Counted from the stretch's first letter, positions 10,747 to 23,420 are shown. The stretch is 64,000 bases of DNA from Diogma glabrata (GCA_963693315.1 OY856186.1:283180412-283244411); one strand, 5' to 3'. The notes: generated by a model not told the origin, from the sequence alone. Numbers and translations: made by a program.

Positions 10747-11827
10747 TAAAAATATATGGGTTTATTTGCAAAACCATTCTAACTACTTGCCGTTTTTATA
10801 TTAATCCCCCACTGACAATCAGTCCATCGCTCTTTCCATGCCTTCAATAATAAAGAATTCAGTATGCTTGTTTTACTTGTTGTTTTTTGGTTGTCCATTA
10901 TTTATAATATAACCTCAAAAAAAATATCATCCAAACAAATCGATTTTTTTAAATTAAACTTTCAAACTCTATAGATTAACTATATATTTCGCAGCCTCAA
11001 TAATTGTGCTTCTTTCAAACAAAAATTTGTAAATATATGTTCAAGTTATTATTATGAATTAAAAAAAAAATAGAAATTATAAACATTTCACTACTATAAA
11101 TGTTTGATATTTTTTGACATAAGAAACGTATTGCCTCAGCTAATTATTTTAATGAAGTAAGGAAATCTATTACATTTTTCTTTAAATATAAAAACAAAAT
11201 AATCGGCAGTTTGTTTAAAATAATTCACAAATATTATTTATTTAAAAAAAAATTTTATATTTATTAAAAAGCTTTTTCCTTAAGTTATACAAATTAATAA
11301 AAACCTTTCTCTATGGTCAAAAAAGAATTCTTATAATATAGAATATTATCATTTTATAATAAACTTATGTTTTCGTTTAAAGAATTATTTACATTTGATT
11401 TTATATTTATAATTCATTCTCATTATATAGTTATTTGTTTCATTTATTAATATATAAAAATTTTTAAAATTTATCTGTGACTGAATTTTTCATATATGAT
11501 TAGATATATTTGTTGCTAGATTTTTTTGTCTTTTTATAAAAAATGATATCTTCCGTCGTAGTTTTTCTATTTTTGAATATTTAGTCTTTCGATTTACATA
11601 TGATTTATTTTATAAGGAAAAGTATAATAGACAAAAACATATTTCAAAAAATTCTTCATCTCTATAAAGTAGAAAAATATTAGATATATTTTTAAAAAGT
11701 AAACACAATCACATAGGACTTGGTTTTTTTTCAAGAATAAGATTTAGATAATTAAAAAAATAAAATTGTGTTTTCTTATTTTAAATAATTCAAAGATATC
11801 ATTATGAAAAGATATTGTCCTATAAAA
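10747..11827. other. Intergenic DNA between convergent DnaJ-like and WIPI2 genes
   Basis: This is 1.08 kb of very AT-rich sequence, presumably containing both 3' untranslated regions. No open frame or repeat is recognised. Confidence 0.5.
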
Positions 11828-13551
11828 TTAATATTCATCGTCTGAATTAGTAATTTTAACTGGTGAAGCATAACTTGAACTAGCTGGAGGTGATGAACTT
11901 TTTATCGGCACAATTATTGGAAGTGATTCTTGTGGTTTTGATTGGGATGGTTGTGGGCTATCGATATTTCTTAAATCATGTTTTTTTATAAGTTGACAAT
12001 CTCCACCTTCCAAGCCTAATTGATACACATATAAATACCCATCTTGGGATGCAACTAATATTCTAAAAGAAAATTAAGAGTTAAATTAGTTTTGTTGTAA
12101 GGTATTAGAATTAAAATCGGTTATAAGGTTTTACTTATCAGAAGAATCAAATTACGAACCTCAAAGCCTTTTGTATTGTTGTGATAGCGCATGCATGTTT
12201 AATCCCAGCAACAGGTAAAACAGCAGAAGCGAAAGCACGGCCTAATGTAAATACTTCAGCCGATAATGGAAAGAAATTTGTGAACGCTTTATTAAGGTAA
12301 CTGACAAAATAACAAAAATTAGTATAAAACAATTTAAATAAATAACAAAATAGATATTACCCCATCCAATCGTCTTTAGCTTGATTATTTTCCTTATTTT
12401 CTACAGGCCGTTCTAATTTAAAAACATGTACTGTTTCCGTATTTGACGTGCAACATAAAAATTTTGAACATGTACTAAACGCTAAAGATGCAATCGATAC
12501 ACAACGTTTAACGCCTCTACGAAACTCAAATAATTTTGAGCCGTCTTGTACAGAAAATACACGAATTACTGTTCCTTTTTCACTTGCTGTTGCAATTTCG
12601 GTACCTGCCTGACTAAAAGCAATAGCTGCCAAAGGAGATTCGTGAGCTGGTATCATTGTTTTTGCATGCAAATTAACCGCATCAAATATTTGAACTTCCC
12701 CACTGGTAGCACTTCCGGGATATGCTAAATAACAATGATCTGAATCTGACGCCAGTGCACATAAACCACTTGGATTTGGTGGAGTATCACGAATGGTATG
12801 AACCACTTTCATATCACGAATATTATGTATATATAAACTTTCTTCAAGGCATACTACTAAACGAGCACGGTTTAATTTTACTGCCAGTATTGTATTTGAA
12901 TATGAATAATTACATATTTCTGTTCCTTTTTTAAAATGGCATACCTTAAAATGTAAAAAAACACATGAATCTGTTTTGATAAGGCTAATTCCATTTCACA
13001 TTACAACATACCTTCAATTTCCTCGGAGCATTCAAGGACACTACAGCAACAAGCGAACTACTAAATAATCTTTCAACTAAACATATATCTTCGCCATGAT
13101 TCGAATATATTTCCTCTAAAGTCGTGTCAATCGAATTTAAAGAGAATAAACCATAACCATTCTTAGAACCTACAGCTAACGATCTAAAATTTTAAAAACA
13201 AATTTGATTTTTTATCAAATATGTCATCCATGCAAAAAATTTATAAGAACAATTAGAATTTGTTGTTTTGTCAAATACGCAATTAAATTACGTATATACA
13301 AAAGAACTACCAGGGTCACAGAATATTTGAATTTATAACCATAATAATAAAAATTGAACCATGAAATAAATGGATTATTTTCAGTTAAAAATTCAAGTTC
13401 TGCACAAGGACAAAGAAAGTTCCTTTGTTTAATAACAATTTTTTTTTTATAAAATAAGGTATTCTAAACACAATAATACTCACGAGCAATCTTGATTAAA
13501 ATTAACAAAAAATGCACCAGAATCAATATCAGCTCGCCCCAGGAGACTCAT
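11828..13551 (-). CDS. WIPI2: WIPI2 / Atg18a-type PI3P-binding WD-repeat protein
   Basis: Five exons on the minus strand give a 1200-nt frame of 399 residues: 13484-13551, 13012-13183, 12361-12944, 12160-12300 and 11828-12062. All introns are GT-AG with consistent phases. The protein has the N-terminal [20 protein letters not shown] blade, [35 protein letters not shown] and [14 protein letters not shown]. It also has the diagnostic FRRG lipid-binding motif ([20 protein letters not shown]). PROPPINs with this motif bind PI3P on the forming autophagosome; WIPI2 recruits the ATG16L1 complex for LC3 lipidation. The C-terminal tail is serine/proline-rich and ends NSDDEY. It appears complete and intact; the exon-4 donor (GTTCGT) is weak but in phase. 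The intergenic regions around it hold transposons, but no transposon interrupts the gene. Confidence 0.95.
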
Positions 13552-14097
13552 CGTTCTTATAACAGACAAGTCAACTCTTTTATTTATTTTTTTGCAAAAA
13601 TATTATTTTTTGATTTTGTTACATTAATTTTTAACGTTTTAATTTATGAATTAAGCTTATGTTTATATTTAAATGATAAATTATTAAAACGTTAGTCACG
13701 TACGCAATATATTTTCTTATATTATTTTATTAGACGTAGTGAAATAATTATTTTCTAAAATTTTAATACAAAACAAAACAAGTCGCCATTTGTTGAAAAA
13801 AATAAACACAAATACGAAACTTAACAGCTGATGATTTTTTTTCTTATTTCTATTCAATAAAATTTTATACTACTGTTCAAAGTAATAACTTTCTTAACTC
13901 TATTTAACACAGTAAAATAAATCAAATATTACTTTTCTAAAATTTTAAGAAGTATTTAATATAATTTAATAAAAATAGATATTTATGTAAAATTACAATA
14001 TTCTTTTTTATGTACAAAAATAATTCATGTGTTATTTGTGTGAGTGCAATGTGACGTATGGCAAAATTTATTTGAAATTTGCTCATTTCAAGGTATT
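13552..14097. other. Upstream region of WIPI2 up to Harbinger element 1
   Basis: AT-rich DNA with no gene. It should contain the WIPI2 promoter, reading leftwards. No clear core promoter motif is assigned. Confidence 0.45.
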
Positions 14098-14178
14098 GGT
14101 TTCGTTCGGAAAGACCAAATCGCTTGCTTATTTTCCAAAATAGGCAACTGTCAAAGAGGCGTGGCTATCAGTTCTTAA

Positions 14179-14508
14179 GGGGCCCATCCACTTTGAAACA
14201 TGTTTCAAAACTTGGTTTACAAACTTGGTTGCATGTTTACCATACATTATTAAACGTGTTTGTAAACTTGGTTGATAAACTTAAAATTATAAATGTCAAT
14301 TTCTATAGTTATTTTATTAAACTCTTCCACACACAGTGAAACATGTTTACAAACCATTAGCTCCGCCTACTTAAAATCAAAGCGTTTTGATTTTACTAAA
14401 ACCAATTCGAAAACCGTCAAATTGGTTTGCAAACTTCACCATACACTATAAAACATTCTATAAACGCAAACCAAGTTTTGAAACATGTTTCAACGTGGAT
14501 GGGCTGCA
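14179..14508. mobile_element. 330-bp MITE flanked by TTAA
   Basis: The ends are inverted, with GCCCATCCAC next to TTGAAACATGTTTCAAAACT on both sides. TTAA lies immediately outside both ends (14175-14178 and 14509-14512). TTAA duplication is characteristic of piggyBac and Kolobok elements. The interior repeats AACTTGGTT words and has no gene. Confidence 0.8.
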
Positions 14509-14519
14509 TTAAATAAGAA

Positions 14520-15301
14520 CAGGAGTGCGTTCGAGAACGTAATGAGATCTCATTTTCATTAAATATTAAATGAACCAATCAAAAAACGCGATGTTCATTT
14601 AGTATTCGAACGAATTTCATTTAATGTATATAATGTCAAATTTGTAAAATTTTGACACTTCTATGAATAAATAAACGAAATGTTGGATTATAAAAGTTAT
14701 AATCAAATTAAAATCTTACTCCCTGTTAATGCATTATTTTTCAATTACTTCCGTCGTAATTAAATTTATTTTAAAAATTTTCAAAAACAAATTCAATTTT
14801 AAGATTATAACTAACTCGAAAACTTTAAGGAATCTGCAGTTTGAGACTGGTGATAGAATTGGTTGCAAAAACTTATTAATTAATTTTATTTTCAATCGTT
14901 AAATGTAATTGGTAATAGGAGCTGTTGTATCTCTCACTAATTTCAAAATTTTCATCCATTTTGATTATATTTTTCAATTTCGAATTAATTATTATATATA
15001 AAATTAGTTCCTTAATTCATTATAATACAATTAATTCGTAATACCTAATTTGCTAAATTACTTAAAAATTATAAAACAAAATTTTACGGTTTTCGATTTG
15101 AAATTTTTTTGAATAAAAAACTTCATTAAAACTTAAATATGCTATTTACTGCATTTAAAATTAAATGAAAAGAGGCGTGGTTTCATTAAATGAAAATTTA
15201 AATGAAATCGGTTTTTTAAGTTCTCGAACGCTGTCATCTGTCATTCATTAAATGATTCATTAAATGGTTAATATCTCATTTAGTAATCGAACGCACTCCT
15301 G
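14520..15301. mobile_element. 782-bp non-autonomous element with CAGGAGTGCGTTCGA ends
   Basis: The left end CAGGAGTGCGTTCGA is matched by its exact complement at the right end. GAA lies directly outside both ends (14517-14519 and 15302-15304), a 3-bp duplication consistent with Harbinger- or CACTA-type insertion. Words such as ATTAAATGAA recur near both ends in inverted orientation. No coding region is seen. Confidence 0.75.
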
Positions 15302-15492
15302 GAATTGGAGTTTTGTTTCCGAACGACCATTTCTTGACTATTGTTGATTATTTGACGTATGATCGTTGTTGCTAATTATTGTTATTTTTTAACATTTGTG
15401 ATTTTAAAGTTAAATTAAAGTTAAGCGATCTTGAATTCTTCTAACTTAATTTTCCTTTAATTTTTAAGTTACTTAAAGTTAATTAAAATATA

Positions 15493-16461
15493 ATGGATAC
15501 TAATGCTATTGAAAATGTGGGTTTAGTTTTAGTAGAATACAGCAAATACAAACGTAAATGTGAAAGCGTTATAAATGCGGTAAATAAAATAAAATATTAC
15601 AATTATATGTTCAATAACTTATGGATTTGTTATAGGTTTTGCTATCAGATTCATCAAGATTCATCAGAAAGATTCAATGTGTCGAAATCAAATTTATCGG
15701 AAATATTTTTTCGCATCATAAATGCGTTAAATAAAATTGCTTCGTCTGTGATTTGCTGGCCAACGCCAACCGAAGTTGATAACAATAAACGAAAATTTCG
15801 AGCAATGGCGGGTTTAACTAATGTAGCTGGTGCCGTGGATGGCACGTACGTGCCATGTAAAGTCCCTAAGCAACATCAAAAAGAGTATACTAATAGGAAG
15901 AAATTTACATCTATAACTTTGCAAGCGATATGTGGTCCAGATTTGGAATATTACAATTGTAATGCTGGGTACCCAAGCTCTGTCCATGACAGTAGAATCT
16001 TTCGAAATTCCAAAATATTTGAAGTCATTGAAAATAATAGGAATGAGTATCTACCAAATAGCACTGTGATTTTAGGAGATAAGGCATATCCAGTACTACC
16101 TTGGTGTATTCCACCATATTTAGATCGAGGACGTCTCACTAACAGACAGAAAAGATTTAATACTGCTCATGCCAGAACAAGGCAAGTGGTTGAACGGAGT
16201 TTTGCCCTTTTTTTTGGAAGATGGAGACGTCTACAACATATTAATATGAACAACATAGAAATGGTACCCCGTACTATTCTGGCTTGCTGTGTTTTACATA
16301 ATTTTTGCATTAAATTTAGTGATGACGACCAATCAATATACATAAGAGAAGGAGAACTTCAAGCAAATCGAAGTACTACTACTTTCGCCCATATATTGTC
16401 AAATTTTGAAATAGAAGCCTCTCAACTAAGAGATACTATGGCCGACGAACTTTTTCCTTAA
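15493..16461 (+). CDS. HARBI1-like PIF/Harbinger transposase
   Basis: The frame is 322 residues. The DDE nuclease fold shows GAVDGTYVPCK (first Asp, about residue 116), AGYPSSVHDSRIF (second Asp, about 167) and ARTRQVVERSFALFFGRWRR (Glu, about 236). The N-terminal helix-turn-helix-like block is ERFNVSKSNLSEIFFRI. The start is uncertain. A 56-base GT...AG segment at 15580-15635 looks like an intron, and the exon after it begins VLLSDSSRF in a different frame from the rest. Either one base has been gained or lost near 15660, or the N-terminus is misread. The enzyme would cut and paste elements bearing the matching ends, together with the Myb-like protein encoded downstream on the other strand. 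Confidence 0.85.
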   Translation: MDTNAIENVGLVLVEYSKYKRKCESVINAVNKIKYYNYMFNNLWICYRFCYQIHQDSSERFNVSKSNLSEIFFRIINALNKIASSVICWPTPTEVDNNKRKFRAMAGLTNVAGAVDGTYVPCKVPKQHQKEYTNRKKFTSITLQAICGPDLEYYNCNAGYPSSVHDSRIFRNSKIFEVIENNRNEYLPNSTVILGDKAYPVLPWCIPPYLDRGRLTNRQKRFNTAHARTRQVVERSFALFFGRWRRLQHINMNNIEMVPRTILACCVLHNFCIKFSDDDQSIYIREGELQANRSTTTFAHILSNFEIEASQLRDTMADELFP

Positions 16462-16679
16462 CTTAGATATTAATTTAATTTTTTCTCTTTGATGTATTGT
16501 ATATATAAACATTTAATATGTAAAGTTTGTTTATTAATTATGAATTAAAATATTAAATAACATTATGTGAATTCAATATTGTTTCAATCCACAATCTTTT
16601 CCTTGTTATGTTTTCAATAATTAGAATGCTTTAGAACACAAAAATGCATTTCAGATAAAAGTTGATCATTTAATTGTAC

Positions 16680-16682
<3 letters not shown>

Positions 16683-16746
<64 letters not shown>
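16683..16746. repeat. TA dinucleotide microsatellite
   Basis: A nearly perfect TA run of about 60 bases, flanked by TATG and CATATATG, sits between the transposase and the Myb-like gene. It is probably length-variable. Confidence 0.9.
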
Positions 16747-16748
<2 letters not shown>

Positions 16749-17115
16749 TGAATTTGATTTTTCTATTAAACAGTAAATATTTTCAGTTGAGTGTCATTCG
16801 TCTGCCAAAGAAGCAGCATTCCTTTTTAACTCTAAAAGTAAGGAGAACGCAAACAACATCTACATTCTACCTGAATGTCGATTAAAACAAAATAACATAT
16901 TTCAATTGTCATAATCTAAATAAAAGATAAAAATTTCCATTCCAAAAAAATATTTGTTTATTTGTTAAAGCTTAACGTTAGTTAAATAGATCTTAAATTT
17001 CTAAGTTATTTTTTTTTTGTTGTGCATCTATAAGTCGATCTAGCCCGTCTTTTAATATTTGGTTTCCTTCTCTAATTAAATTTTCAATTGATTGCAACTT
17101 TTCTACATGATGCTT

Positions 17116-18093
17116 TTACCTCTGCTCAAATTTTTTTTCTTGATGCACTTTTATTTGTTCCAAAATTTGTTCGCTATTGCTTTTTCTTTTTTTCCGTCTT
17201 TGTCGAGGCATTAAATTTTCTATATCTTCAGTTTCTGTGTCAAAATTTGGTTCAATTAAGGAATCCGCAATGCTAGGTGGCACAACAGAATGTGAGGTAC
17301 CAAAGAGTTCTTCAAACTCTTCTTCAAACTGGAAGGATTGCGGATCGTTACCAGTTTTATTATTGTGACCCTTTACACTGGTATATTTTAGTCGCAGTTT
17401 ATTAAATTTATTTTTTAACTGTGCTGCTGATGCATAAAATAAATTTTCTTCGAATTTTGTCTGAATTTTTCTCCAAATGTTATCATGTTTGGTGGTGTTG
17501 TTGGAAAATTCAGATATGTGCTCTTTATAAAGAGAGATAAGGCATTTTATTTCATTCACCGTAAACTGTTTTCTACCTATAAATAAAATCGTCACATTAA
17601 ATAAAATAAGAACAAAACACACAAGTTTAACTTACCTTGTTTAATGCTTGTATTTATATTCGAAGCTGATGTTTCAGCTTCGTCTTGGGTTGCATTGGAA
17701 AAAGTTTCCACCGGAACTGACAATTTGGCTGGGATGGTATTGTCCGAAGTTTCCACCGGGACTGATGATTCGGCTTCGGTGAAATTGGACGCAGTTTTGG
17801 CTGGCATTTCAACAAACACCTCAACTCCATCTATAATATAAAACAAATGTTATTTGATTTATCGTAGGCGAATTATTTAGCTATTGCTATAGCTAGTTTG
17901 TTTAAACAAATATTTTTGCGTTTGATTGTATTTTTAAAAAATATTTGTTTCAACAAAATAATGTTATGTAACACTATCACTTTAATTTTAATAAGCAACA
18001 TAAGTTCTTTAAATTATAATTACCTGTAGTTAAACATTTCCGAAACAAAACTCCTTCTTCGTTTTGGTACAATACTGAATCTATAAATTCCAT
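17116..18093 (-). CDS. Myb/SANT-like DNA-binding partner protein of Harbinger element 1
   Basis: Three exons (18024-18093, 17636-17830, 17116-17576) join in phase to 241 residues, with GT-AG introns. Exon 1 starts MEFIDSVLYQNEEGV. Exon 2 is serine/threonine-rich with the repeated word SVPVET. Exon 3 holds the trihelix or Myb-like domain: FTVNEIKCLISLYKEHI, then IWRKIQTKFEE and LKNKFNKLRLKY. The C-terminus has a basic nuclear-localisation-like RQRRKKRK and a coiled-coil tail. In PIF/Harbinger elements the second protein carries the transposase into the nucleus and binds subterminal repeats. It appears intact. Confidence 0.8.
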
Positions 18094-18799
18094 TTTACAA
18101 AAATTATAATATAACAAATTAAGTAGAACTTAATATACTATATTAAACTACTTTTTATTTTAAAAAACTAAATGTAACTAAACTAAACTAAAAAAACTTA
18201 ATATTAAATCCTAGAAAATTTTAAATGAAACCTTAAACCTATAAATACTACTTTTTATGAAAAATCTTAAACTATTAGAAATTTTATTTTTTATCAATTT
18301 AATTATTTTAATTTATATAAACTTAAATATAACCATAAAACACAAAAACTTTTAAGAAATACAATATAAATATTATTTCTTACATATACTAATTTCAAAA
18401 TCACTATTTTATTTTATTAAAAATTTATTATTAATTAAAATAAACATAAACACTCAAAAATTAACATCCAAACAATTTAAAAAATTTTCACATAAACAAA
18501 ACATAAACAAATAAACTTACTTTAACAAGCGTCAGTTCTTAATAAAGAACTGAAAAATAGCGAGTCCAAAATAAGCAATCCAATCGCCTATTTTGGAAAA
18601 GAACTGGAGTTTCCGAACGATTTTATCTGTCAAATCGCTTGCTTAAATAAGCAAGAAATAGTTTCAGAACGACCATTTCCAGCCACAAATGTCAAAATAG
18701 GAAAATAAGCAAGCGATTTGGTCTTTCCGAACGAAACCCAAATATGCTTGTGGAAAATGAGTGAAGCTCAAAGACGGTTGGTACAATGTATCGGTTTTA

Positions 18800-18925
18800 A
18801 TTAAATTTAAATATTTATAATTATTTATTTAATTTAATTCATTCACAAAAATGATTACAAAAAAGGCCATTGGCCCATATTGATGTACAGTAGAACTGTT
18901 AATTCAAGACTAGCCAAATAAGTAA
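18800..18925 (-). mobile_element. LINE 3' end fragment
   Basis: On the minus strand it reads GTACATCAATATGGGCCAAT, then GGCCTTTTTTGTAATCATTT, then an AAATAATT-type tail. The same 3' motif occurs at 37540-37595 below the LINE reverse transcriptase at 37983-38681, so this is a severely 5'-truncated copy of that family. Confidence 0.6.
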
Positions 18926-19011
18926 AGGTGCAAAGACAATAGATCGGTTCCGTCCGCTCCGTTATATGAGAAATGTCAGTTTATATGTAAAACGGAAATT
19001 AAAACACAATG

Positions 19012-19127
19012 TGTTATGGTAACTGCTATAACATAAAATATGTTAATATGGTAACACCATTATTGTATGTAGCTATATAGATGAATAAAATTGACAGCCT
19101 GCATCACGTGTAGCTAAGCACAAAACA
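19012..19127 (+). repeat. 5' LTR of element C
   Basis: It is the direct repeat of 36924-37040 and carries TG...CA ends. The short length is unusual for an insect gypsy element with a full pol. Confidence 0.9.
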
Positions 19128-19213
19128 TGGTGTCAGATGTGAAATAAAAATAAAATTTATTCTGAAAATAAAATTTATTCTGAAAACCAAATTTATTCTG
19201 AAAATAAATAAAA

Positions 19214-21341
19214 ATGGGTGAGAATCAACCTAAATGGAAATTAAATGAAAAAAAATGGTGATGTGAAGAATCTGGAAAACCTAAAAATTTTCATGCAACA
19301 ATGGAGAAATTATTGCTTGGTAAAAAACATGTCAACTCAAACAACGCAAGTACAATTTGCATACCTGGAAAATTGTCTTGATGGAGATGGATTATATTTG
19401 TACAACTTAATGACTGAAAAGTTTACAAATACTGAAAAAGAAAATCCAATCAAACTACTGGAAACGTTTGAAAAACATTTATTACCAAAAATAACATCCA
19501 GATACAGTTGCTACACATTTCAACACATAAACCAAAATGAAACTGAAAGTATCGAAACATATGTAAATCGATTACTATCTATGGTAAAAGGCTGTAATTT
19601 TGCCAACATGGAAAATAAAATGTTATGTAATCAATTTATTTTTGGATTACGTGATGAGAAAACTAGAAATCAACTAATGCACCATGTGGATGAAAACCTA
19701 ACCTTAACATCTGCTACTGATATAGCCAAGATAAATGAGATGCACACAAGAAATCTTGAAATGATGAAAAAGAATATGATATCTACTAATCAAAATGAAA
19801 TTGCTGAAGAAAATGTTAACAAAATTGAAAATTCTCGACGTGAAAATAATAAATCTAATGTAAATCTGCTAACATGCAAATTTTGTGGAAAAAAACACAT
19901 GTTTGGAAAAATATACTGTCCAGCATTTGGGAAAACATGTATTAACTGTAAACAAGAAAACCATTTTGCATCCTGTTGTACTAACTTAAGGAATATTAAG
20001 AATGAAGAGAAAAAGCATAAGAAACCAAAGAAGAAACACATAAAAAAATTAGAAGATATAGCAAACACAGATAGTGAGACAGACAGCGATAATAATGTTT
20101 ATAAATTCGAGACTATAAGCACCTGTAATACAAACAAACAAATTTTGAGAGGTAACATACAAATGAAACATGAAGATAAAACATTTAAAAATGTAATGGC
20201 TTGCTGGGATACTGGAGCTTCATGCTGTGTGATAGGTGAAGATAATTTATTAAATATTACAAAACGTCCCAAATACAGAAAAAGTGTAGTCAAATTAAAA
20301 CCATTTTACGGCGAAACTATAACCGCCATTGCTGAAACTATCATAAAATGTCTTGCAAATAACAAAGTGTATAATGTATTATTTCAAATTGTTGATGGCA
20401 ACGTAGAACCTATATTATCTGCAAATGCATGCCAAAAACTAAATTTGATATCTGTAAATAAAACTAATTCTGAAGTAAATATGATAAACAGTGTAGAAAA
20501 TCATAACAATACTTTTAACCTGGATAATGTGATGAAACTAAATGTCACAAAAAGTGAAAATCTAAAATTAGAAGCTGAACGTATTATTAACAAATTTAAT
20601 GATTTATTTGAAGGCGATGGAAGAGTGTCATCCGAAGTAAAATTTAATGTGGATAAAAATATATTACCAATCCAAGAATCTCCTCGTAGAATACCATTAG
20701 CTGTAAGGAAAATTCTACAAAAAGAACTGAATAGACTGGAAGAAATAAATATAATAGAAAAAGTTGAACATCATACTGATTGGATATCCAACATCGTAAT
20801 TGTGAAGAAAAAGGACAAAATAAGAATTATCCAAATCAAGCTATCAAACGTCCGAAATATCAAATGCCAACTATAGATGAAATGCTACCTGAACTAACGA
20901 ATGCGAAAATATTCAGTCTGATAGACACCAAAAACGGTTACTGGCAAATACCTTTATCCAAAGACAGTATGGATCTGTCAACTTTCTGGACACCTTTTGG
21001 TCGATATAGATTTAAAGTACTACCATTTGGAATTAATGCATCTGCTGAAATATTTCAACAAAAATTATTTGAAATTGTTAAAGGACTTACTGGAGTCGAA
21101 TTGATTGCTGATGATATACTTGTAATAGGAAAAGGTGATACTATAGAAGAAGCATTAAAAGATCACAATCAAAATCTAAAACAATTATTTCTAATACTAA
21201 GAGAAGCAAATGTGAAAATCAATCGTGAAAAAAATGAAACTAGCTGTTCCTGAAGTAAAGTTTTATGGTCACTTACTGACAACGGAAGGAATCAAACCTG
21301 ATCAATCGAAGATATCTACAATTAAAAATATGAGCAAACCT
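19214..21341 (+). pseudogene. Gag, protease and reverse transcriptase of element C (broken)
   Basis: A start at 19214 (MGENQPKW) runs into a stop after 15 codons. The main frame starts at 19245, so a small indel lies near 19245-19255. Gag shows FMQQWRNYCLVKNM and a zinc-knuckle-like CKFCGKKHMFGKIYC...CINCKQENHFASC region. The protease has WDTGAS (about 20210). RT has NGYWQIPL, LPFGINASAEIF and the ADD catalytic motif (about 21109-21117). Frame breaks occur near 20815-20830, inside RT, where conserved residues are also missing, and near 21225-21245. At 21341 the frame is cut by copy B and resumes at 34549. Relatives of this type are often annotated as K02A2.6-like. Confidence 0.85.
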
Positions 21342-22212
21342 TGTAATACTGCCCTCGTACGGAGCCACGTTATAATCTTGGACCTTTACTACTAATATAA
21401 AAAATAGAATTTGCGCGGGATACAGCTTATCCCCACACGAATCTTGAGATTGGGAATCTCTCACTATTTCTTTCCTAAATTTACTCTAACATTCTAAAAG
21501 GGATAATTAAATTAAAATTAATATACATATTTATAGTAAATACCTTAAGTTATTTTTGTTGATTGAGGTCATCAATATTCGGTTGTTCTAAGTTATTTCT
21601 TTGATTTTCCAATATCATTTCTTCCTTATGTTCTGTCAAATTGTAATATTTCCATATTCTTTTTGTCTTCAATTTTTCGTTTGTAATAAAACCTTATTTT
21701 TACTATTATAGTAATTAATACTACAGCGAAAAAGTTTGTAAATTTTATTTTAATTTAAATCGTATTCCATTAGTTTTTCACATCAATAACAAAATAATAA
21801 TTTGTTTTTATAATTTTTGACACAATTTTTTTTATAATCAATTCAATCTTTGGTTCACGTTTATAATAGAAACACTTTTGTTTGAACACATATTTGAGTT
21901 TTTAAAATTCAAATCAATTAAACTTGAATATGATATATTAAACACAGCAAATTATTTTAATATTTATTTATTTATTCGCTATTTTTACTTACGGACGTTT
22001 TCTTACAATTTTATTGTTTTGAAGCAGAAAATGGAATGAATAATAATTTTTTCCAAATTTAAAGATTGCAAAAATGTGATTTTGCTTTTGACCTCTTCTA
22101 ATCAATCGTGTAATATCCGAAATTCAGCAAATGATTAACAACGACGTCTGTTCATTAGCATTGGAAATAAAAATTTAGTACGTTCGTTTGCTTTTTATAG
22201 TATATTCAAAAT
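21342..22212 (-). repeat. Copy B LTR, left piece
   Basis: The first 871 bp of the 1015-bp LTR. The rest is at 30544-30687, beyond element D. AAAT at 22209-22212 is D's target duplication. Confidence 0.9.
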
Positions 22213-23399
22213 TGAAACGAAGATTTTTCAATTACGTTTCATAAATATAAAATATGTTTCCCATATTTTTATTTTTAGAATTAGTCTTTATTATTATCAA
22301 AGGATAATTGTTTTCATTATTATTTTTTTTGGTAAATATCTATTGTTAGTTTTATTGCACTAAAACTACGTCGCCTTAACATGATGGAAAAATATTAGAT
22401 CATAAAAAAAGGATATTTTGTCTTTTTTTTGTTGTTTAATTTGTCTATTTAAGTTTATTGCGTTTGATTAAATTTCGGAAATTTTTAACTGTAAGGTGTT
22501 TGCCAGATGTAGGGTTTTTCCATGATGTTAGGTGAAAGTAAATTTTTTCAATTTTTTATGTGCAATATAATTTAGGATAAGTTTATTTTAATTGGTTAAT
22601 TATAAGTTTAATTTTTGTTGTAAATATTTAATAATTTTGTTTAAGGAGGAGTTAATTCGGTTAGAAAAGTTTATGTAAATATTTTGGTAAAAACTCCTCC
22701 TTTGACGAGATTCTGAAGAGGGGACAATCTTCTCAGAATCAAGGATAGTTTGAAGTTTTTGTGGAAAAATAAAGGGAGTAAGTTTTTATTCTTGGTTCTG
22801 AAAGGATACTCTCCTTCAGAACAAAATTATAGTTTTTTCGTTTAGTAAATTGTGTTTTTTTCCATTTTTTTTTAAATATAAATTATTTATCAAATTGTTT
22901 TCGTTTTCATATTATTATGATTAGAAGAAATTTCTTTATTTTCATTCATTAAAATGTGTTGAACAAAACTAAATTCTATAATATTTGAAGTTAAAATTTT
23001 AATCTGTTATTGTATTGGTTTGTTATCAGAATATATAGTGATACCATTAATTTTTTTTCTTTAAACATCTGTTGACGCAAAATACAAATCATACCAATAA
23101 GTATTTCTTTTTCGATATAAAAAAAAAAAAAAAATAATGAAATTTGTACGAAAAGTGAACATACTGTGATTTTTAAAAATTTTAAAAAAATAAACGTAAA
23201 CAATAATAGAAAAAAAAAAAATATAAATATATATCTATAAAAAAAATAAAATTATTATTAAAAACTAAGAGTTTTAATTTGTGGAAGATTATGGAAAAGA
23301 GGTTGTAAACGCTGGTGAATTTTCCATCCACGGCCTCAGCTGAAGATCTTAGCCGGATAAAAATAAATTGATAATACAAGGTACGTAGAAAACGTAACA
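22213..23399 (+). repeat. 5' LTR of element D
   Basis: TG...CA ends (TGAAACGAAG...AACGTAACA), 1187 bp. It contains repeated TTCTGA/TCAGAA words around 22710-22820 and homopolymer runs near 23118-23135. Promoter and polyadenylation signals must lie here but are not pinpointed. Confidence 0.95.
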
Positions 23400-23403
23400 A
23401 AAT

Positions 23404-23420
23404 TGGCGTCCAACTAGTGG
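23404..23420 (+). promoter_or_regulatory. Primer-binding site of element D
   Basis: TGGCGTCCAACTAGTGG begins four bases after the LTR. TGGCGTCCAAC is a typical insect and fungal gypsy primer-binding start. Confidence 0.8.

Larger units (their letters stand above)
14098..18738 (+). mobile_element. PIF/Harbinger transposon 1, two-gene element with nested MITEs
   Basis: The terminal inverted repeats are about 38 bp. The left end starts GGTTTCGTTCGGAAAGACCA at 14098 and the right end is its complement, ending at 18738. Subterminal words (TTCCGAACGA, GCTTGCTTA) recur in both orientations inside both ends, a typical transposase-binding layout. It encodes a HARBI1-like DDE nuclease (15493-16461, +) and a Myb/SANT-like protein (17116-18093, -), the two-gene arrangement typical of this superfamily. 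Two smaller elements inserted in the left subterminal region. I could not settle the 3-bp target duplication. Confidence 0.85.
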
